A stretch of 64,000 nucleotides of DNA from Pseudomonadota bacterium (GCA_039024915.1 JBCCPK010000004.1:372001-436000); one strand, 5' to 3'. Positions 18,957 through 28,875 are shown, numbered from the stretch's first letter. Notes: generated by a model not told the origin, from the letters alone. A program made the numbers and translations.

Positions 18957-19649
18957 ATGCTCAAGATGATCAACACGCTCTCTAAGGCCCTCTTGTCCAC
19001 TGCAACGGACCGGGCGGGAGAGCGTCATGCCGTTACCATTCTCGGCCAGCAGGTTCGCGAAGCGGCCGCGTCGGTGCAAAACGCCAAGAAGGCGGTTGCC
19101 CTCGTCAAAGCGCAAAGCGAGCAGGAACGCCAACGTGCCGCCAAGGTGCATGCTACAATCGCTGACCTCGAAACTCGCGCGCGCGCCGCGCTTGAGAAGA
19201 ACGAAGAAAAGCTGGCGCAAGAGGCCGCAGAGGCCATAGCGGTGCTTGAAGACGAGCGTGCCTCGTCACAGCGGGCGCAGGATGCATTTGCGCACGAACT
19301 TAAGCGCCTGACCGCGAAGGTTCATAATGCGCAGGCACGCCTGCGAGAGTTGCAGCGCGGCCAACGGGTCGTTACCGCGCGCGACCAAGTTCGCAAGGTT
19401 GGCAATCGTCTCTCCGTCGCTGACGAAGGCGCTCTAAGCGACGCTGAAGAAACCCTCACCAAAATTGAAGAACGCCAACAGGCGCTCGACCTCGCCGATA
19501 GCGCTTATGCGGAACTGTCGGTGTCTGAGGATCCTTCCGACATTGTTGACCGTCTCGCGGACGCAGGTTGCGGAACCTCAAAAACCACCAGAGCGGACGA
19601 CGTACTGGCCCGGCTCAAGAAGACGCCGGAACCCGATGCCGCCGCCTAA
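18957..19649 (+). CDS. PspA/IM30 (ESCRT-III-like) membrane-stress protein
   Basis: A 230-residue, almost entirely helical, Ala/Glu/Lys/Arg-rich protein with long coiled coils (residues about 25-180), in the pattern and length of PspA/IM30. Such proteins bind the inner face of the membrane, polymerise, and protect or repair damaged bilayers. The N-terminal MLKMINTLSKALLSTATD is an amphipathic start like the membrane-binding helix of PspA. The start at 18957 follows GGAGA at good spacing; the frame upstream runs through operator 2. It is the first gene of an operon with yiaB, the acyltransferase fusion and patatin genes. No PspF or PspBC homologue is nearby; control by the TetR protein replaces the usual sigma-54 route. 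Confidence 0.8.
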   Translation: MLKMINTLSKALLSTATDRAGERHAVTILGQQVREAAASVQNAKKAVALVKAQSEQERQRAAKVHATIADLETRARAALEKNEEKLAQEAAEAIAVLEDERASSQRAQDAFAHELKRLTAKVHNAQARLRELQRGQRVVTARDQVRKVGNRLSVADEGALSDAEETLTKIEERQQALDLADSAYAELSVSEDPSDIVDRLADAGCGTSKTTRADDVLARLKKTPEPDAAA

Positions 19650-19676
19650 GACACTCTCAAGCAAGGAAACACGATC

Positions 19677-19958
19677 ATGACAGAACCGACCACGTCCCAT
19701 TCCAAATACTGGATGCTTTTCACCGCCGCCAGTTTCGGCATTGCCGCGCTGATGATGGCTCTGGGGATCTACAACCTTCAAGCCAGCTTCTCGGCGAAAG
19801 GCTTCTACGCCATGTCCGCGATCATGCTGGTCCATTCGGCCCTCACGCTTAGCAAAACGCTCCGTGACGCCGACGAAGCCAAGAAGCTGCACAATCGCCT
19901 CGAAGACGCCAAGACCGAGAAGCTGCTTCTCGATACCTCTGGCACGGAAACGATCTGA
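19677..19958 (+). CDS. YiaA/YiaB family inner-membrane protein
   Basis: A 93-residue protein with two membrane helices (about 12-32 and 41-62) joined by a short loop, then a charged, probably helical cytoplasmic tail (DADEAKKLHNRLEDAKTEKLL). This matches the YiaA/YiaB two-helix domain, whose function is not established. AAGGA precedes the ATG. It is 27 bases after pspA, in the same operon. A role as membrane anchor or partner for PspA is suggested only by this pairing. Confidence 0.75.
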   Translation: MTEPTTSHSKYWMLFTAASFGIAALMMALGIYNLQASFSAKGFYAMSAIMLVHSALTLSKTLRDADEAKKLHNRLEDAKTEKLLLDTSGTETI

Positions 19959-20030
19959 TCGAGCGGCTCGCCGCCCACGCGGCGGCGAGCCGTTGCTGCA
20001 TGCCGATCTCGAAAAATGGGAACCAAGACA

Positions 20031-23000
20031 ATGTCCTCCAACCTGATGACTTCAAGGCGCTTTGCGCCGATGTTCTGGACGCAGTTTCTTTCCGCCTTCA
20101 ATGACAACTTTCTCAAGAATGCGCTGATCCTGCTCATCCTGTTTCAAGTTGGCGGCGCCAACTCACCGACCGCCGGTTCAGGCGTTCTCGTCACACTGGC
20201 AGGGGCGGTTTTCATCGCGCCGTTCCTGTTTTTGTCCGCATTGGGCGGACAGCTCGCCGATCGCCACGATAAGGCAAAGGTCGCCCAACGACTGAAGCTG
20301 GCGGAGATCGGAGCGGCCCTCGTCGCGGTTGCCGGGATGGCGACCCAGTCGCTTCCAATTCTGTTTGCAGCCTTGTTCGCCTTCGGTGTTGTTTCGGCGC
20401 TCTTCAGCCCAATCAAGTTCGGCATTCTGCCGGATCATCTGAAACCCGCAGAGCTGCCGAAGGCTACCGCATGGTTTGAAGCCGGCACGTTCCTGGCGAT
20501 TCTTGGCGGAACAATCGGCGCGGGCGTTCTGTTCGCCACTGGAGCGCCCCTTGTGCTGTTTGCTCCGGTGATGATCGGCTTGGCGATTGTCTGCTATCTG
20601 GCATCGCGGGCCATCCCTGCGACGGCAGTGGGTGATCAAAATCTCTCCATCAATCCCAATATCTTCGCCTCAACATGGCGCATTCTCACAGACCTCCGCT
20701 TGGATCGTCGCATCGCGCGGACCGCGCTGTTCAATGCATGGTTCTGGACGGTCGGAGCGGCTGTACTCGCCCTGCTGCCCATCATCGTGAAAGACGTCTT
20801 GATGGGCGACGAAGCCGCTGTCACCTACTTCCTCACAGTCTTTGCTATTGGGGTTGGCCTTGGCTCCGCAGCCGCAGCGTGGCTGAACGCAGGTCGTGTT
20901 GTCTTGCTTCCTGCTGTCATTGGAACAGCCTTGATGGGTGTCTTCTGCTTCGATCTATTTACGGTCCTCAGCTCGGTGAACGTATCGAACGCTCCGAATT
21001 TGCTAACGTTCGTTGGCCAGCAAGACGTCATCCGCGTAAGCTTTTCCATGGCCGGTCTCGCCTTCGCTGGCGCCATGCTGGTTGTACCTGCCTTCAGTGC
21101 ACTTCAAACGTGGGCAAGGCCGGAGCGGCGGGCGCGTACCGTTGCCGGAGCCAACGCGCTTTCGGCCGGCTGTATGGTTCTGTCTGGCATCGCGCTCGCG
21201 GGTGCGTTCGCAGCAGGTTTCTCAGCCATTGAAGCACTTGGTGCCCTGGCTGGGCTCAACGGACTGGCCGCTGTCATCTTTACGAAGTTGTTGCCAACCA
21301 ACCCGCTGCGTGACCTGGTGTCGATCATCTATCGCGCTTTCTTTCGGCTTGAGATTGAAGGTTCGGACAACCTCGAAAAGGCGGGTGAAGCACCCATCCT
21401 TGTTCTGAACCATACGAGCTTTCTCGACGCAGCATTGGCGCTGACAATCACCGAGAAAGCTCCGACGTTCGCCGTGGATACTCGGATCGCAAAGGCGTGG
21501 TGGGTACGCCCATTCCTGAAGCTGGCAAGCGCGCTGCCCCTTGATCCCACGCAACCAATTGCGCTGCGTTCCTTGATCAACGTTGTCCGAAAGGGTGAAC
21601 CGATGGTCATCTTCCCTGAGGGTCGGCTGACAGTGACCGGCGGCCTGATGAAGGTCTATGATGGCGCGGCCATGGTCGCCGATAAGACTGGCTCGAAGAT
21701 TGTGCCGATCCGTATCGACGGATTGCAGAAGACGCATTTCACACGCCTGTCAGATGGCCAGGTTCGCAAGAGCTGGTTTCCCCGTGTGAAGGTCACAATC
21801 ATGGAACCGCAAGATTTGGTCATTGACCCGGACCTGCGAGGAAGTGAACGGCGCGCAGAAGCGAGCCGCAGACTGCACGGTATCATGTCCGATCTGATCT
21901 TCGCCACGAGCCTCGATGAGCGCGCCACCGTGCTCGACCGCGTCATTGGTGCGGCCAAGGAGCACGGCATGCGAACAATTGCCGTTGAGGACCCGGTGAG
22001 CGGCCCAATGTCCTATGGTAAGCTTCTGACGGGCGTCGCGGTGTTGGCGCGTAAGATAACGGGTCTGACTCCGGGCGAGCCAAACATCGGCGTCATGCTG
22101 CCCACGGCAAATGGTTCGGTCGTGACCACCCTCGCTGTCATGTCGGCTGGCAAGGTTCCAGCGATGATGAACTTCACGGCTGGCGCGGCTAACATGCGTT
22201 CTGCATGCACCGCGGCCCAGGTCCGAACGATTCTGTCCTCGCGCGCTTTCGTGGAGCAAGCCAACCTCGAAGACGTTGTCGCGGAACTGGAGAAAACCGT
22301 TCGGTTCGTATGGCTTGATGACGTCCGTTCGCAAATCTCGGTTCTTGAAAAACTTAGAGGTCTGCTTGGACGGAGACGTCCCCTTAGCGCTTTGCGCGGC
22401 GGCGATGCTGGCGTCATCCTATTTACGTCCGGTTCGGAGGGAACACCCAAGGGCGTTGTGCTGAGCCATCGCAACATTCTGGCAAACGCCGCGCAGGCGA
22501 TGGCAAGCATTGACTTCAATCCGACAGATAAAGTCTTCAATGTTTTGCCGGTTTTCCATTCTTTTGGACTGACGGCTGGGACAATCCTTCCGCTGATCTC
22601 GGGCGTGCCAGCCTATCTGTATCCATCGCCGCTCCACTACCGGATCATCCCCGAGCTCATCTACAGCTCGAACGCGACGATCCTGTTTGGAACCGATACA
22701 TTCCTCAATGGCTATGCGCGCATGGCGCACGGCTACGACTTCCGCTCGGTTCGTTACTGCTTTGCCGGCGCGGAACCCGTGCGAGCAGCAACGCGCCAGC
22801 TGTTCATGGAGAAGTTCGGTGTCCGTGTGCTTGAGGGCTATGGTGTCACGGAGACGGCGCCGGTCATCGCGATCAATACGCCCATGCACAACAAGCCCGG
22901 CACCGTTGGTCGCTTGCTTCCGGGGATCCGTGCAAACCTGGAAACAGTGCCCGGCGTTCAAGATGGCGGTCGCCTGCTTGTCTCAGGTCCAAACGTGATG

Positions 23001-23444
23001 GCTGGCTACCTCAAGGCCGATGAGCCTGGCGTCCTGCAGCGGCCCTCGGATGGTTGGCACGACACCGGCGATATCGTCAGCATCGACGCCGAGGGGTTTG
23101 TCACCATCAAGGGACGCGCCAAACGCTTCGCCAAGATCGGCGGTGAAATGGTGTCGCTGGCGGCGATTGAGAAAGTCGCCACTGAGGTTTGGCCGGGAAC
23201 CCTCTGTGCTGCGTCTGTTTTGAAAGACCCCCGCAAAGGCGAGCGCGTTGTGCTGTTCACCGAGGCGGCTGGTGCCGATCGCTCAGACTTCCTCGCGTTT
23301 GCGAAGCAAAACGGCGTTCAGGATCTCATGGTCCCAGCCGAGGTGCATAGCGTTCCGTCAATTCCGGTTCTGGGCTCCGGCAAGGTGGACTTCGGCGGCG
23401 TCGACCGCCTGGCATCCCAGCTTCAACGACCGCTGGCTGCATAG
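20031..23444 (+). CDS. aas: LplT-Aas fusion: lysophospholipid flippase / acyltransferase / acyl-ACP synthetase
   Basis: An about 1137-residue three-part protein. Residues about 1-420 are an MFS-type transporter of the LplT class (FAPMFWTQFLSAFNDNFLKNAL). Residues about 440-630 are a PlsC-like acyltransferase with HX4D in NHTSFLD (H461, D466) and FPEGRLT. The rest is an AMP-forming acyl synthetase with FTSGSEGTPKGVVLSH (about 795-810), GYGVTETAP and WHDTGDI. Together these flip lysophospholipids across the inner membrane and re-acylate them. In E. coli lplT and aas are separate genes; here they are fused, as in many proteobacteria. An ATG 15 bases upstream is an alternative start. The gene sits between yiaB and a lipase gene. 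Confidence 0.93.
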   Translation: MSSNLMTSRRFAPMFWTQFLSAFNDNFLKNALILLILFQVGGANSPTAGSGVLVTLAGAVFIAPFLFLSALGGQLADRHDKAKVAQRLKLAEIGAALVAVAGMATQSLPILFAALFAFGVVSALFSPIKFGILPDHLKPAELPKATAWFEAGTFLAILGGTIGAGVLFATGAPLVLFAPVMIGLAIVCYLASRAIPATAVGDQNLSINPNIFASTWRILTDLRLDRRIARTALFNAWFWTVGAAVLALLPIIVKDVLMGDEAAVTYFLTVFAIGVGLGSAAAAWLNAGRVVLLPAVIGTALMGVFCFDLFTVLSSVNVSNAPNLLTFVGQQDVIRVSFSMAGLAFAGAMLVVPAFSALQTWARPERRARTVAGANALSAGCMVLSGIALAGAFAAGFSAIEALGALAGLNGLAAVIFTKLLPTNPLRDLVSIIYRAFFRLEIEGSDNLEKAGEAPILVLNHTSFLDAALALTITEKAPTFAVDTRIAKAWWVRPFLKLASALPLDPTQPIALRSLINVVRKGEPMVIFPEGRLTVTGGLMKVYDGAAMVADKTGSKIVPIRIDGLQKTHFTRLSDGQVRKSWFPRVKVTIMEPQDLVIDPDLRGSERRAEASRRLHGIMSDLIFATSLDERATVLDRVIGAAKEHGMRTIAVEDPVSGPMSYGKLLTGVAVLARKITGLTPGEPNIGVMLPTANGSVVTTLAVMSAGKVPAMMNFTAGAANMRSACTAAQVRTILSSRAFVEQANLEDVVAELEKTVRFVWLDDVRSQISVLEKLRGLLGRRRPLSALRGGDAGVILFTSGSEGTPKGVVLSHRNILANAAQAMASIDFNPTDKVFNVLPVFHSFGLTAGTILPLISGVPAYLYPSPLHYRIIPELIYSSNATILFGTDTFLNGYARMAHGYDFRSVRYCFAGAEPVRAATRQLFMEKFGVRVLEGYGVTETAPVIAINTPMHNKPGTVGRLLPGIRANLETVPGVQDGGRLLVSGPNVMAGYLKADEPGVLQRPSDGWHDTGDIVSIDAEGFVTIKGRAKRFAKIGGEMVSLAAIEKVATEVWPGTLCAASVLKDPRKGERVVLFTEAAGADRSDFLAFAKQNGVQDLMVPAEVHSVPSIPVLGSGKVDFGGVDRLASQLQRPLAA

Positions 23445-23512
23445 CCTAGGTAAGAGCCATGGGCGGAAGACATCCGCTCGTGGATACCTCCGAACAATCA
23501 AGGGGAAACCCC

Positions 23513-24358
23513 ATGACGACATTCTCACTCGCCCTCGGCGCCGGCGGTGCACGTGGACTGGCCCACCTTCACGTTTTGCGTGCGTTCGATGATCTCGGTA
23601 TCCGCCCGCAGGCGATGGCTGGCACATCCATTGGCGCGATTATGGCTGCCGGCTACTGCGCTGGCATGGACGCACGGGAGATCGAGGCGTTCGTCGAGGG
23701 GCGCATCAACAACCGCCTCAAACTTCTGCAGCAGATCTTCCGGACGGTCCCATCCGACTTCGAGACCTTTCTGAGGGATGGCGGTCTGCGCATCGGAGAA
23801 CTCAATCTCGAACGGATCCTCGAGGTCTTCCTGCCGGAACAGATTCCCATGACATTTGCGCAGTTGCGCACACCTCTTGCAGTTGTAGCAACCAAGTACC
23901 ATGCGGAGACAGATGCGGTTTTTAAAACCGGAAGTATCCGCCCGGCGCTCGCGGCCTCGGCGTCAATGCCGGCGGTGTTCCTTCCGGTCCAGGTCGGTGG
24001 TGAGTTTCATACAGATGGCAGCGCCACGAACCCAGTCCCAATGAACGTGATCAGTCCTATGGCTGATTTCACAATCGGTGTTGACGTTGCTGGAGGGTCA
24101 CTTGGTGAGCCGGGTAAGCGGCCCCATATGGTGGACGTTGCCTACGCTGCGAACGGCCTTATGCAAAGAACGATGGCGCGGCAGATGGCAGAGGCGCTTG
24201 ATAATGCGACCCTGTTACGCGCTCCGGTAGCACAGTTCCGACCACTCGACTTTCTGAAGGCCCGGCAAATTCTGAGCGAAACCTCCAGCCTTCATGATGA
24301 AACGAAACGGCTTATCGAGCGCCTCGCAGCCAGCGGAGAACGTCCCCGAAGGTCATGA
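23513..24358 (+). CDS. Patatin-like phospholipase
   Basis: A 281-residue patatin family esterase. The oxyanion motif is GAGGARG (residues 9-15), the nucleophile is Ser39 in GTSIGA, and the catalytic dyad partner is Asp168 in TDGSATNP, so the active site is complete. The start at 23513 is chosen because AAGGGGAAA lies before it and the protein then begins directly with the beta strand leading to the glycine loop. Such enzymes release a fatty acid from phospholipids. Lying 68 bases after the LplT-Aas gene, it could supply the lysophospholipid which that protein re-acylates, making a local deacylation-reacylation cycle. That link is inferred from the operon. Confidence 0.92.
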   Translation: MTTFSLALGAGGARGLAHLHVLRAFDDLGIRPQAMAGTSIGAIMAAGYCAGMDAREIEAFVEGRINNRLKLLQQIFRTVPSDFETFLRDGGLRIGELNLERILEVFLPEQIPMTFAQLRTPLAVVATKYHAETDAVFKTGSIRPALAASASMPAVFLPVQVGGEFHTDGSATNPVPMNVISPMADFTIGVDVAGGSLGEPGKRPHMVDVAYAANGLMQRTMARQMAEALDNATLLRAPVAQFRPLDFLKARQILSETSSLHDETKRLIERLAASGERPRRS

Positions 24359-24502
24359 GACGGGTGAGTTGAATTATTCCGACCATTGCCCGTGAACGAG
24401 GTGGTGTGACACTCGTTGGTATGACGCGGCCAAGGCCTTTGAAAGCCAACCGTATCGAGTTGGCCACGCGGCTTTAAGTCTGTGAAATACAGAAAGAAAA
24501 AA

Positions 24503-24546
24503 CGTCACAAAACATTCACACGCCTTTCAAGCTGTTGTCACGTTGA
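24503..24546 (+). promoter_or_regulatory. Pho-box-like tandem 11-bp repeats before ugpB
   Basis: Four successive 11-base units start at 24503, 24514, 24525 and 24536 with the cores CGTCACA, ATTCACA, TTTCAAG and TGTCACG. All carry TCA at positions 3-5. This spacing and core fit the direct repeats bound by PhoB (consensus CTGTCAT every 11 bases). A CATAGT (24558-24563), usable as a -10, follows 11 bases after the last unit, as in PhoB-activated promoters. Upstream, GCCAAC and GTTGGC (24445-24464) form a small hairpin that might end the preceding operon. Confidence 0.55.
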
Positions 24547-24634
24547 GCCGGCTACGGCATAGTCCTGCCACGCGTCCACCGCCGGGTTTTCCCAGGTCGA
24601 CGAGAGGCGCGAAGAAACAGGGAGAGTGAAACTC

Positions 24635-25939
24635 ATGATCAAGTCGATGATCGTATCGGCTGCAGCGGCAGCTACCTTTTTAACCCCCGTCGCTGCATCA
24701 GCACAAACTGAAGTGCAATTCTGGCACGCGTTCACTGGACGGCTTGGCGAACTGGTGGCTGAGCAGGTTGAACAGTTCAATGCGAGCCAAAGTGATTATG
24801 TGGTCGTTCAGACGCATAAGGGAAATTACTCCGAGACCCTGAACGCAGGCATCGCCGCCTTCCGGGCTCAGGAACAGCCGCACGTTCTGATGGTGTTCGA
24901 AGTTGGCACCGCGACGATGATGGCGGCGGAAGGTGCCATACGCCCGGTCTATCAGGTGATGGGCGAGAACTTTGACCAGTCCGCCTACATCGGCGCCGTG
25001 ACCGGCTATTACACGACGCCAGACGGCAACATGCTCTCACTTCCATACAACTCGTCAACGCCGGTGCTTTGGGCCAACCGCGATCTGCTGACCCAGGCCG
25101 GTGTCGCAGAGGATGCCGATCTGTCAACGTGGGAAGCCGTTGGTGAAGTGCTGCAGCAGGTCAAGGATGCAGGCATTGAATGCCCCATGACCACCGCTTG
25201 GCAGAGCTGGATCCACCTCGAGAACCTGTCCGCCTATCACAACACGCCATTTGCAACTCAGGATAACGGCTTTGCGGGGCTTGATACCGAGTTGGCGTTC
25301 AATGGCCCGGTTCAGGTTCAACATGTGCAGACGCTTGGTGATTGGGCGCAAGAGGGCAAGTTCATTTACGCCGGTCGCCGCAATGAGGGTGGCGCAAATT
25401 TCCGCGCTGGCGAGTGCGCGTTGTTCACGGAAAGCTCCGCTGGCTATGCGGGCATCTCTGCGGAGGCGGAGTTTAACTTCGAAGTGCATCCACTGCCTTA
25501 CTGGTCCGGCGCAGTCGATGGTCCGCAAAACACCATCATTGGTGGGGCGTCTCTGTGGATCATGGAGGGTCACGCCGATGAGGAGTATGCCGGCGTTGCG
25601 GCCTTCATGGACTTCCTGTCGTCAACCGATATTCAGGCCAAATGGCATCAGGATACTGGCTATCTGCCGATCACGCTGGCGGCCGGCGATGCAACCCGTG
25701 AAATGGGCTTTTACGATGAGAACCCGGGCACTGACATCTCCGTGATTCAAATGACGGCCAATGAACCGACCGCAAACTCGTCGGGCCTGCGTTTGGGATC
25801 GTTCGACCAGATTCGCGGAATTATCGACGAGGAACTGGAGGCCGTCTGGGCTGGTGATAAATCGGCAGAGGAAGCTCTCACATCCGCTGTGGAACGTGGC
25901 AATGTTCTTCTGCGCCGGTTCGAGCAGGCCAACGACTAA
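24635..25939 (+). CDS. ugpB: sn-Glycerol-3-phosphate-binding periplasmic protein
   Basis: A 434-residue family 1 ABC binding protein with a Sec signal peptide (residues 1-24, ending ASA-Q). The start of the mature part, VQFWHAFTGRLGE, and later MVFEVGTATMMA and GGASLWIM are those of UgpB, which captures glycerol-3-phosphate and glycerophosphodiesters. The ATG at 24635 is preferred over a GTG nine bases upstream because GGGAG is correctly spaced. It is followed by ugpA, ugpE and ugpC in one transcript and preceded by Pho-box-like repeats, so phosphate starvation probably induces it. Confidence 0.94.
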   Translation: MIKSMIVSAAAAATFLTPVAASAQTEVQFWHAFTGRLGELVAEQVEQFNASQSDYVVVQTHKGNYSETLNAGIAAFRAQEQPHVLMVFEVGTATMMAAEGAIRPVYQVMGENFDQSAYIGAVTGYYTTPDGNMLSLPYNSSTPVLWANRDLLTQAGVAEDADLSTWEAVGEVLQQVKDAGIECPMTTAWQSWIHLENLSAYHNTPFATQDNGFAGLDTELAFNGPVQVQHVQTLGDWAQEGKFIYAGRRNEGGANFRAGECALFTESSAGYAGISAEAEFNFEVHPLPYWSGAVDGPQNTIIGGASLWIMEGHADEEYAGVAAFMDFLSSTDIQAKWHQDTGYLPITLAAGDATREMGFYDENPGTDISVIQMTANEPTANSSGLRLGSFDQIRGIIDEELEAVWAGDKSAEEALTSAVERGNVLLRRFEQAND

Positions 25940-26002
25940 AAAACGCAACCCTCCTGGCTACGGGCGTCGTATCGCCGTCCGCAGCCAGTTACGACACGGC
26001 TC

Positions 26003-26884
26003 ATGGAAAAGCGTGTTACCTTTCAGGGCTGGCTATTGCCTGTGGCGCTGATTGCGCCGCAGGTTTTCATTTCGGCTGTCTTTTTCTTTTATCCGGCCGC
26101 TCAGGCCGTCTGGCAGTCGCTGTTCATCCCCGACCCCTTTGGCCTATCGATGGAATATGTCGGGCTTGGGAATTTCGAGTTCCTGTTCTCCGACCGTTTC
26201 TACCGTGCGTCTTTCGTAACAACGGCGATTTTCTCAACGCTGGTTACCGTCGTCTCAATGATCCCCGCGCTGCTTTTGGCCGTCCTTGCAGATCGGCTGA
26301 TCAAGGGTGCAGGTGCCTATCGAACACTCCTCATCTGGCCCTACGCCATTGCTCCGGCGGTCGCAGGCGTTCTGTGGTTGTTCATGTTCAACCCGCGCAT
26401 TGGCGTCGTCTCCTTCTACCTTGGCCAGCTTGGCTATGACTGGAATCATGTGCTGAACGAGGGTGAGGCCATGGGCCTCGTCGTGGTTGCTTCAGCGTGG
26501 GGGCGTATCAGCTATAATTTCCTGTTCTTCTTTGCTGCCCTTCAGGCGGTGCCCAAATCCGTTATTGAAGCTGCGGCCATCGATGGTGCCCGTTTCTGGC
26601 GTAGGTTCTTCACGATTGTTCTCCCGCTCCTGTCCCCAACCACCTTCTTTCTTCTGGTGGTCAATGTGGTCTACGCCTTCTTCGAAACGTTCGGCGTCAT
26701 CCACACCATAACGTCCGGTGGACCCCAACAAGCCACAACCATTTTGGTCTACAAGGTCTATGCTGATGGATTTGTCGGTCAGGATCTTGGGTCGTCGGCC
26801 GCACAGTCCGTTGTACTGCTATTCGTGGTCGGGCTGCTGACTGTGCTTCAATTTAAGTACATCGAGAAACGGGTTCACTACTGA
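26003..26884 (+). CDS. ugpA: Glycerol-3-phosphate ABC transporter permease UgpA
   Basis: A 293-residue inner-membrane permease with six predicted helices, of the MalF type. The coupling loop is [20 protein letters not shown]. It forms the channel with UgpE, its stop overlapping the ugpE start by one base. Order and length match the ugpBAEC operon. Confidence 0.95.
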   Translation: MEKRVTFQGWLLPVALIAPQVFISAVFFFYPAAQAVWQSLFIPDPFGLSMEYVGLGNFEFLFSDRFYRASFVTTAIFSTLVTVVSMIPALLLAVLADRLIKGAGAYRTLLIWPYAIAPAVAGVLWLFMFNPRIGVVSFYLGQLGYDWNHVLNEGEAMGLVVVASAWGRISYNFLFFFAALQAVPKSVIEAAAIDGARFWRRFFTIVLPLLSPTTFFLLVVNVVYAFFETFGVIHTITSGGPQQATTILVYKVYADGFVGQDLGSSAAQSVVLLFVVGLLTVLQFKYIEKRVHY

Positions 26885-27801
26885 TGGCTGTCGCGGCTGA
26901 TCCTCACTCCACCGCTGTGAGAGCCGACGCTGGTCTTAAGAGCGAGAAAGAGCCCCTTCCTGGTATGGTCGAAAAGCGGGGGAGTAGCCTATGGCTGACC
27001 CACCTTCTTATGATCATCGGGGTGCTGATCGTCTTCTTCCCGATCTGGCTCGCCTTTGTCGCCTCCACGGTCACCCAACAAGACATCGCCCAAGCACCGA
27101 TGCCGCTCTTGCCTGGTGACAAATTCCTCGAAAACTACACCCGTGCGCTTTTCTCCGGCGTCAACGTGCCTGTTGCGACGATGCTCACCAATTCCCTGAT
27201 CATGGCACTGGGCATTGCGATTGGGAAAATCATCATTTCCCTGCTTTCGGCCTTTGCGATCGTCTACTTCCGCTTTCCAGGCAGGAACATCTTTTTCTGG
27301 ATGATCTTCATCACACTGATGCTTCCCGTAGAGGTTCGCATCGTACCAACTTTTGAAGTTGTTGCTGGCTTTGGCATGCTTAACAGCTATTCGGGTCTTA
27401 TTTTCCCGCTTATCGCAAGCGCGACGGCAACCTTTTTGTTTCGGCAATTCTTCTTGACCATTCCCGATGAACTCGCGGAGGCCGCTCGCGTTGACGGCGC
27501 TCGGCCCATGCGCTTCTTCATTGACATCCTTTTACCGATGAGCCGGACGAATGTGGCGGCGCTTTTCGTTATTTTGTTCATCTATGGATGGAATCAATAT
27601 TTGTGGCCGCTCTTGATCACCACCGACCCAGAAATGAACACGATCGTGATGGGTCTCAAGCAGATGTTCCCGTCCGGCGATGACCTCGCTGATTGGCCGG
27701 TGATCATGGCGACATCGATGCTGGCGATGATCCCGCCCATCATCGTGGTGATCTCGATGCAGAAACTGTTTATCCGCGGCCTTGTGGACAGCGAGAAATA
27801 G
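26884..27801 (+). CDS. ugpE: Glycerol-3-phosphate ABC transporter permease UgpE
   Basis: A 305-residue MalG-type permease. After a roughly 30-residue polar N-terminal stretch come six hydrophobic helices. The coupling loop is [20 protein letters not shown]. It is the partner of UgpA in glycerol-3-phosphate uptake. The start codon shares its first base with the ugpA stop. Compared with typical members of about 280 residues, the N-terminus is some 20 residues longer. Confidence 0.95.
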   Translation: MAVAADPHSTAVRADAGLKSEKEPLPGMVEKRGSSLWLTHLLMIIGVLIVFFPIWLAFVASTVTQQDIAQAPMPLLPGDKFLENYTRALFSGVNVPVATMLTNSLIMALGIAIGKIIISLLSAFAIVYFRFPGRNIFFWMIFITLMLPVEVRIVPTFEVVAGFGMLNSYSGLIFPLIASATATFLFRQFFLTIPDELAEAARVDGARPMRFFIDILLPMSRTNVAALFVILFIYGWNQYLWPLLITTDPEMNTIVMGLKQMFPSGDDLADWPVIMATSMLAMIPPIIVVISMQKLFIRGLVDSEK

Positions 27802-27810
27802 GACAGGATC

Positions 27811-28863
27811 TTGGCAACGGTTGATCTGGACAATGTAAAGAAGCGTTTCGGAACCACACAGGTTCTGCATGGGATTTCGACCGAGATCGAGCAGGGCGAG
27901 TTCATCGTCATCGTCGGGCCATCCGGGTGCGGAAAATCGACCCTTTTGCGGATGGTTGCTGGTCTTGAGAGCGTGTCCGAAGGCGAGATCCGTATCGCGG
28001 GCAAGCGCGTGAACGAGCTTGAGCCCATGGATCGTGATATTGCCATGGTGTTCCAGAATTACGCGTTGTACCCGCACATGAGCGTGCGTCAAAACATGGG
28101 TTACGGGCTTAAGATTGCCGGCTTTTCGAAGCAGGCTATCGAGGCCAAGGTCCAGCAAGCGGCCAAGCTCTTGCAGCTGGGAGACTATCTCGACCGACGA
28201 CCCAAGCAGCTCTCCGGTGGGCAACGTCAGCGGGTTGCGATGGGCCGCGCAATTGTTCGGGAACCTTCAGTTTTTCTGTTTGATGAACCGCTTTCCAACC
28301 TGGATGCCAAACTCCGCGTTCAGATGCGTGTTGAGATCAAGGAATTGCAGGCCAAGCTTGGGATAACCTCGCTGTACGTTACCCATGATCAAGTGGAAGC
28401 CATGACCATGGCGGATCGGATGATCGTTATGAATGCAGGCGTGGTGGAGCAGATTGGATCGCCGCTTGATGTCTATGAGCGTCCGAACACCCTGTTCGCT
28501 GCACAGTTCATTGGAAGTCCTTCGATGAATGTCATGCAAGCCTCCGTCGCTGACAATGCCATCAAGCTTGCCGGTTCAACGATCGCGCCGAGCTCATTGT
28601 CCGATGGGACGATCAAGCTGGGGATCCGCCCCGAGCATGTATCGATCAATGCAGATGGTCCGTTGGCCCTAAGCGTCCATCTTGCCGAGCCTCTGGGGGC
28701 GAACACCCTGCTGCATGGGAAATTGCAGGAGAGCGATCTGCCCTTCACTGCTGCCGTGGCTGGCGTGTATCGAACCGGCTCGGCTCGGGAGGTGGTCAAT
28801 CTGATGCCCGACCCTGAGCATCTCCATGTTTTCGATCACGCGTCCGGAACAAGGATCTCTTGA
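27811..28863 (+). CDS. ugpC: Glycerol-3-phosphate ABC transporter ATPase UgpC
   Basis: A 350-residue MalK-type ATPase beginning at TTG with GGACAGG upstream. It has Walker [10 protein letters not shown], signature LSGGQRQRVAMGRAI, Walker B VFLFDEPLSNLD, the switch histidine in YVTHDQVEAM, and a C-terminal OB-fold (TOBE) regulatory domain from about residue 240. It powers the UgpA/UgpE channel. It closes the operon, 12 bases before the end of the convergent peroxidase gene; no strong terminator is visible between them. Confidence 0.95.
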   Translation: MATVDLDNVKKRFGTTQVLHGISTEIEQGEFIVIVGPSGCGKSTLLRMVAGLESVSEGEIRIAGKRVNELEPMDRDIAMVFQNYALYPHMSVRQNMGYGLKIAGFSKQAIEAKVQQAAKLLQLGDYLDRRPKQLSGGQRQRVAMGRAIVREPSVFLFDEPLSNLDAKLRVQMRVEIKELQAKLGITSLYVTHDQVEAMTMADRMIVMNAGVVEQIGSPLDVYERPNTLFAAQFIGSPSMNVMQASVADNAIKLAGSTIAPSSLSDGTIKLGIRPEHVSINADGPLALSVHLAEPLGANTLLHGKLQESDLPFTAAVAGVYRTGSAREVVNLMPDPEHLHVFDHASGTRIS

Positions 28864-28875
28864 GAACAGACGTGC

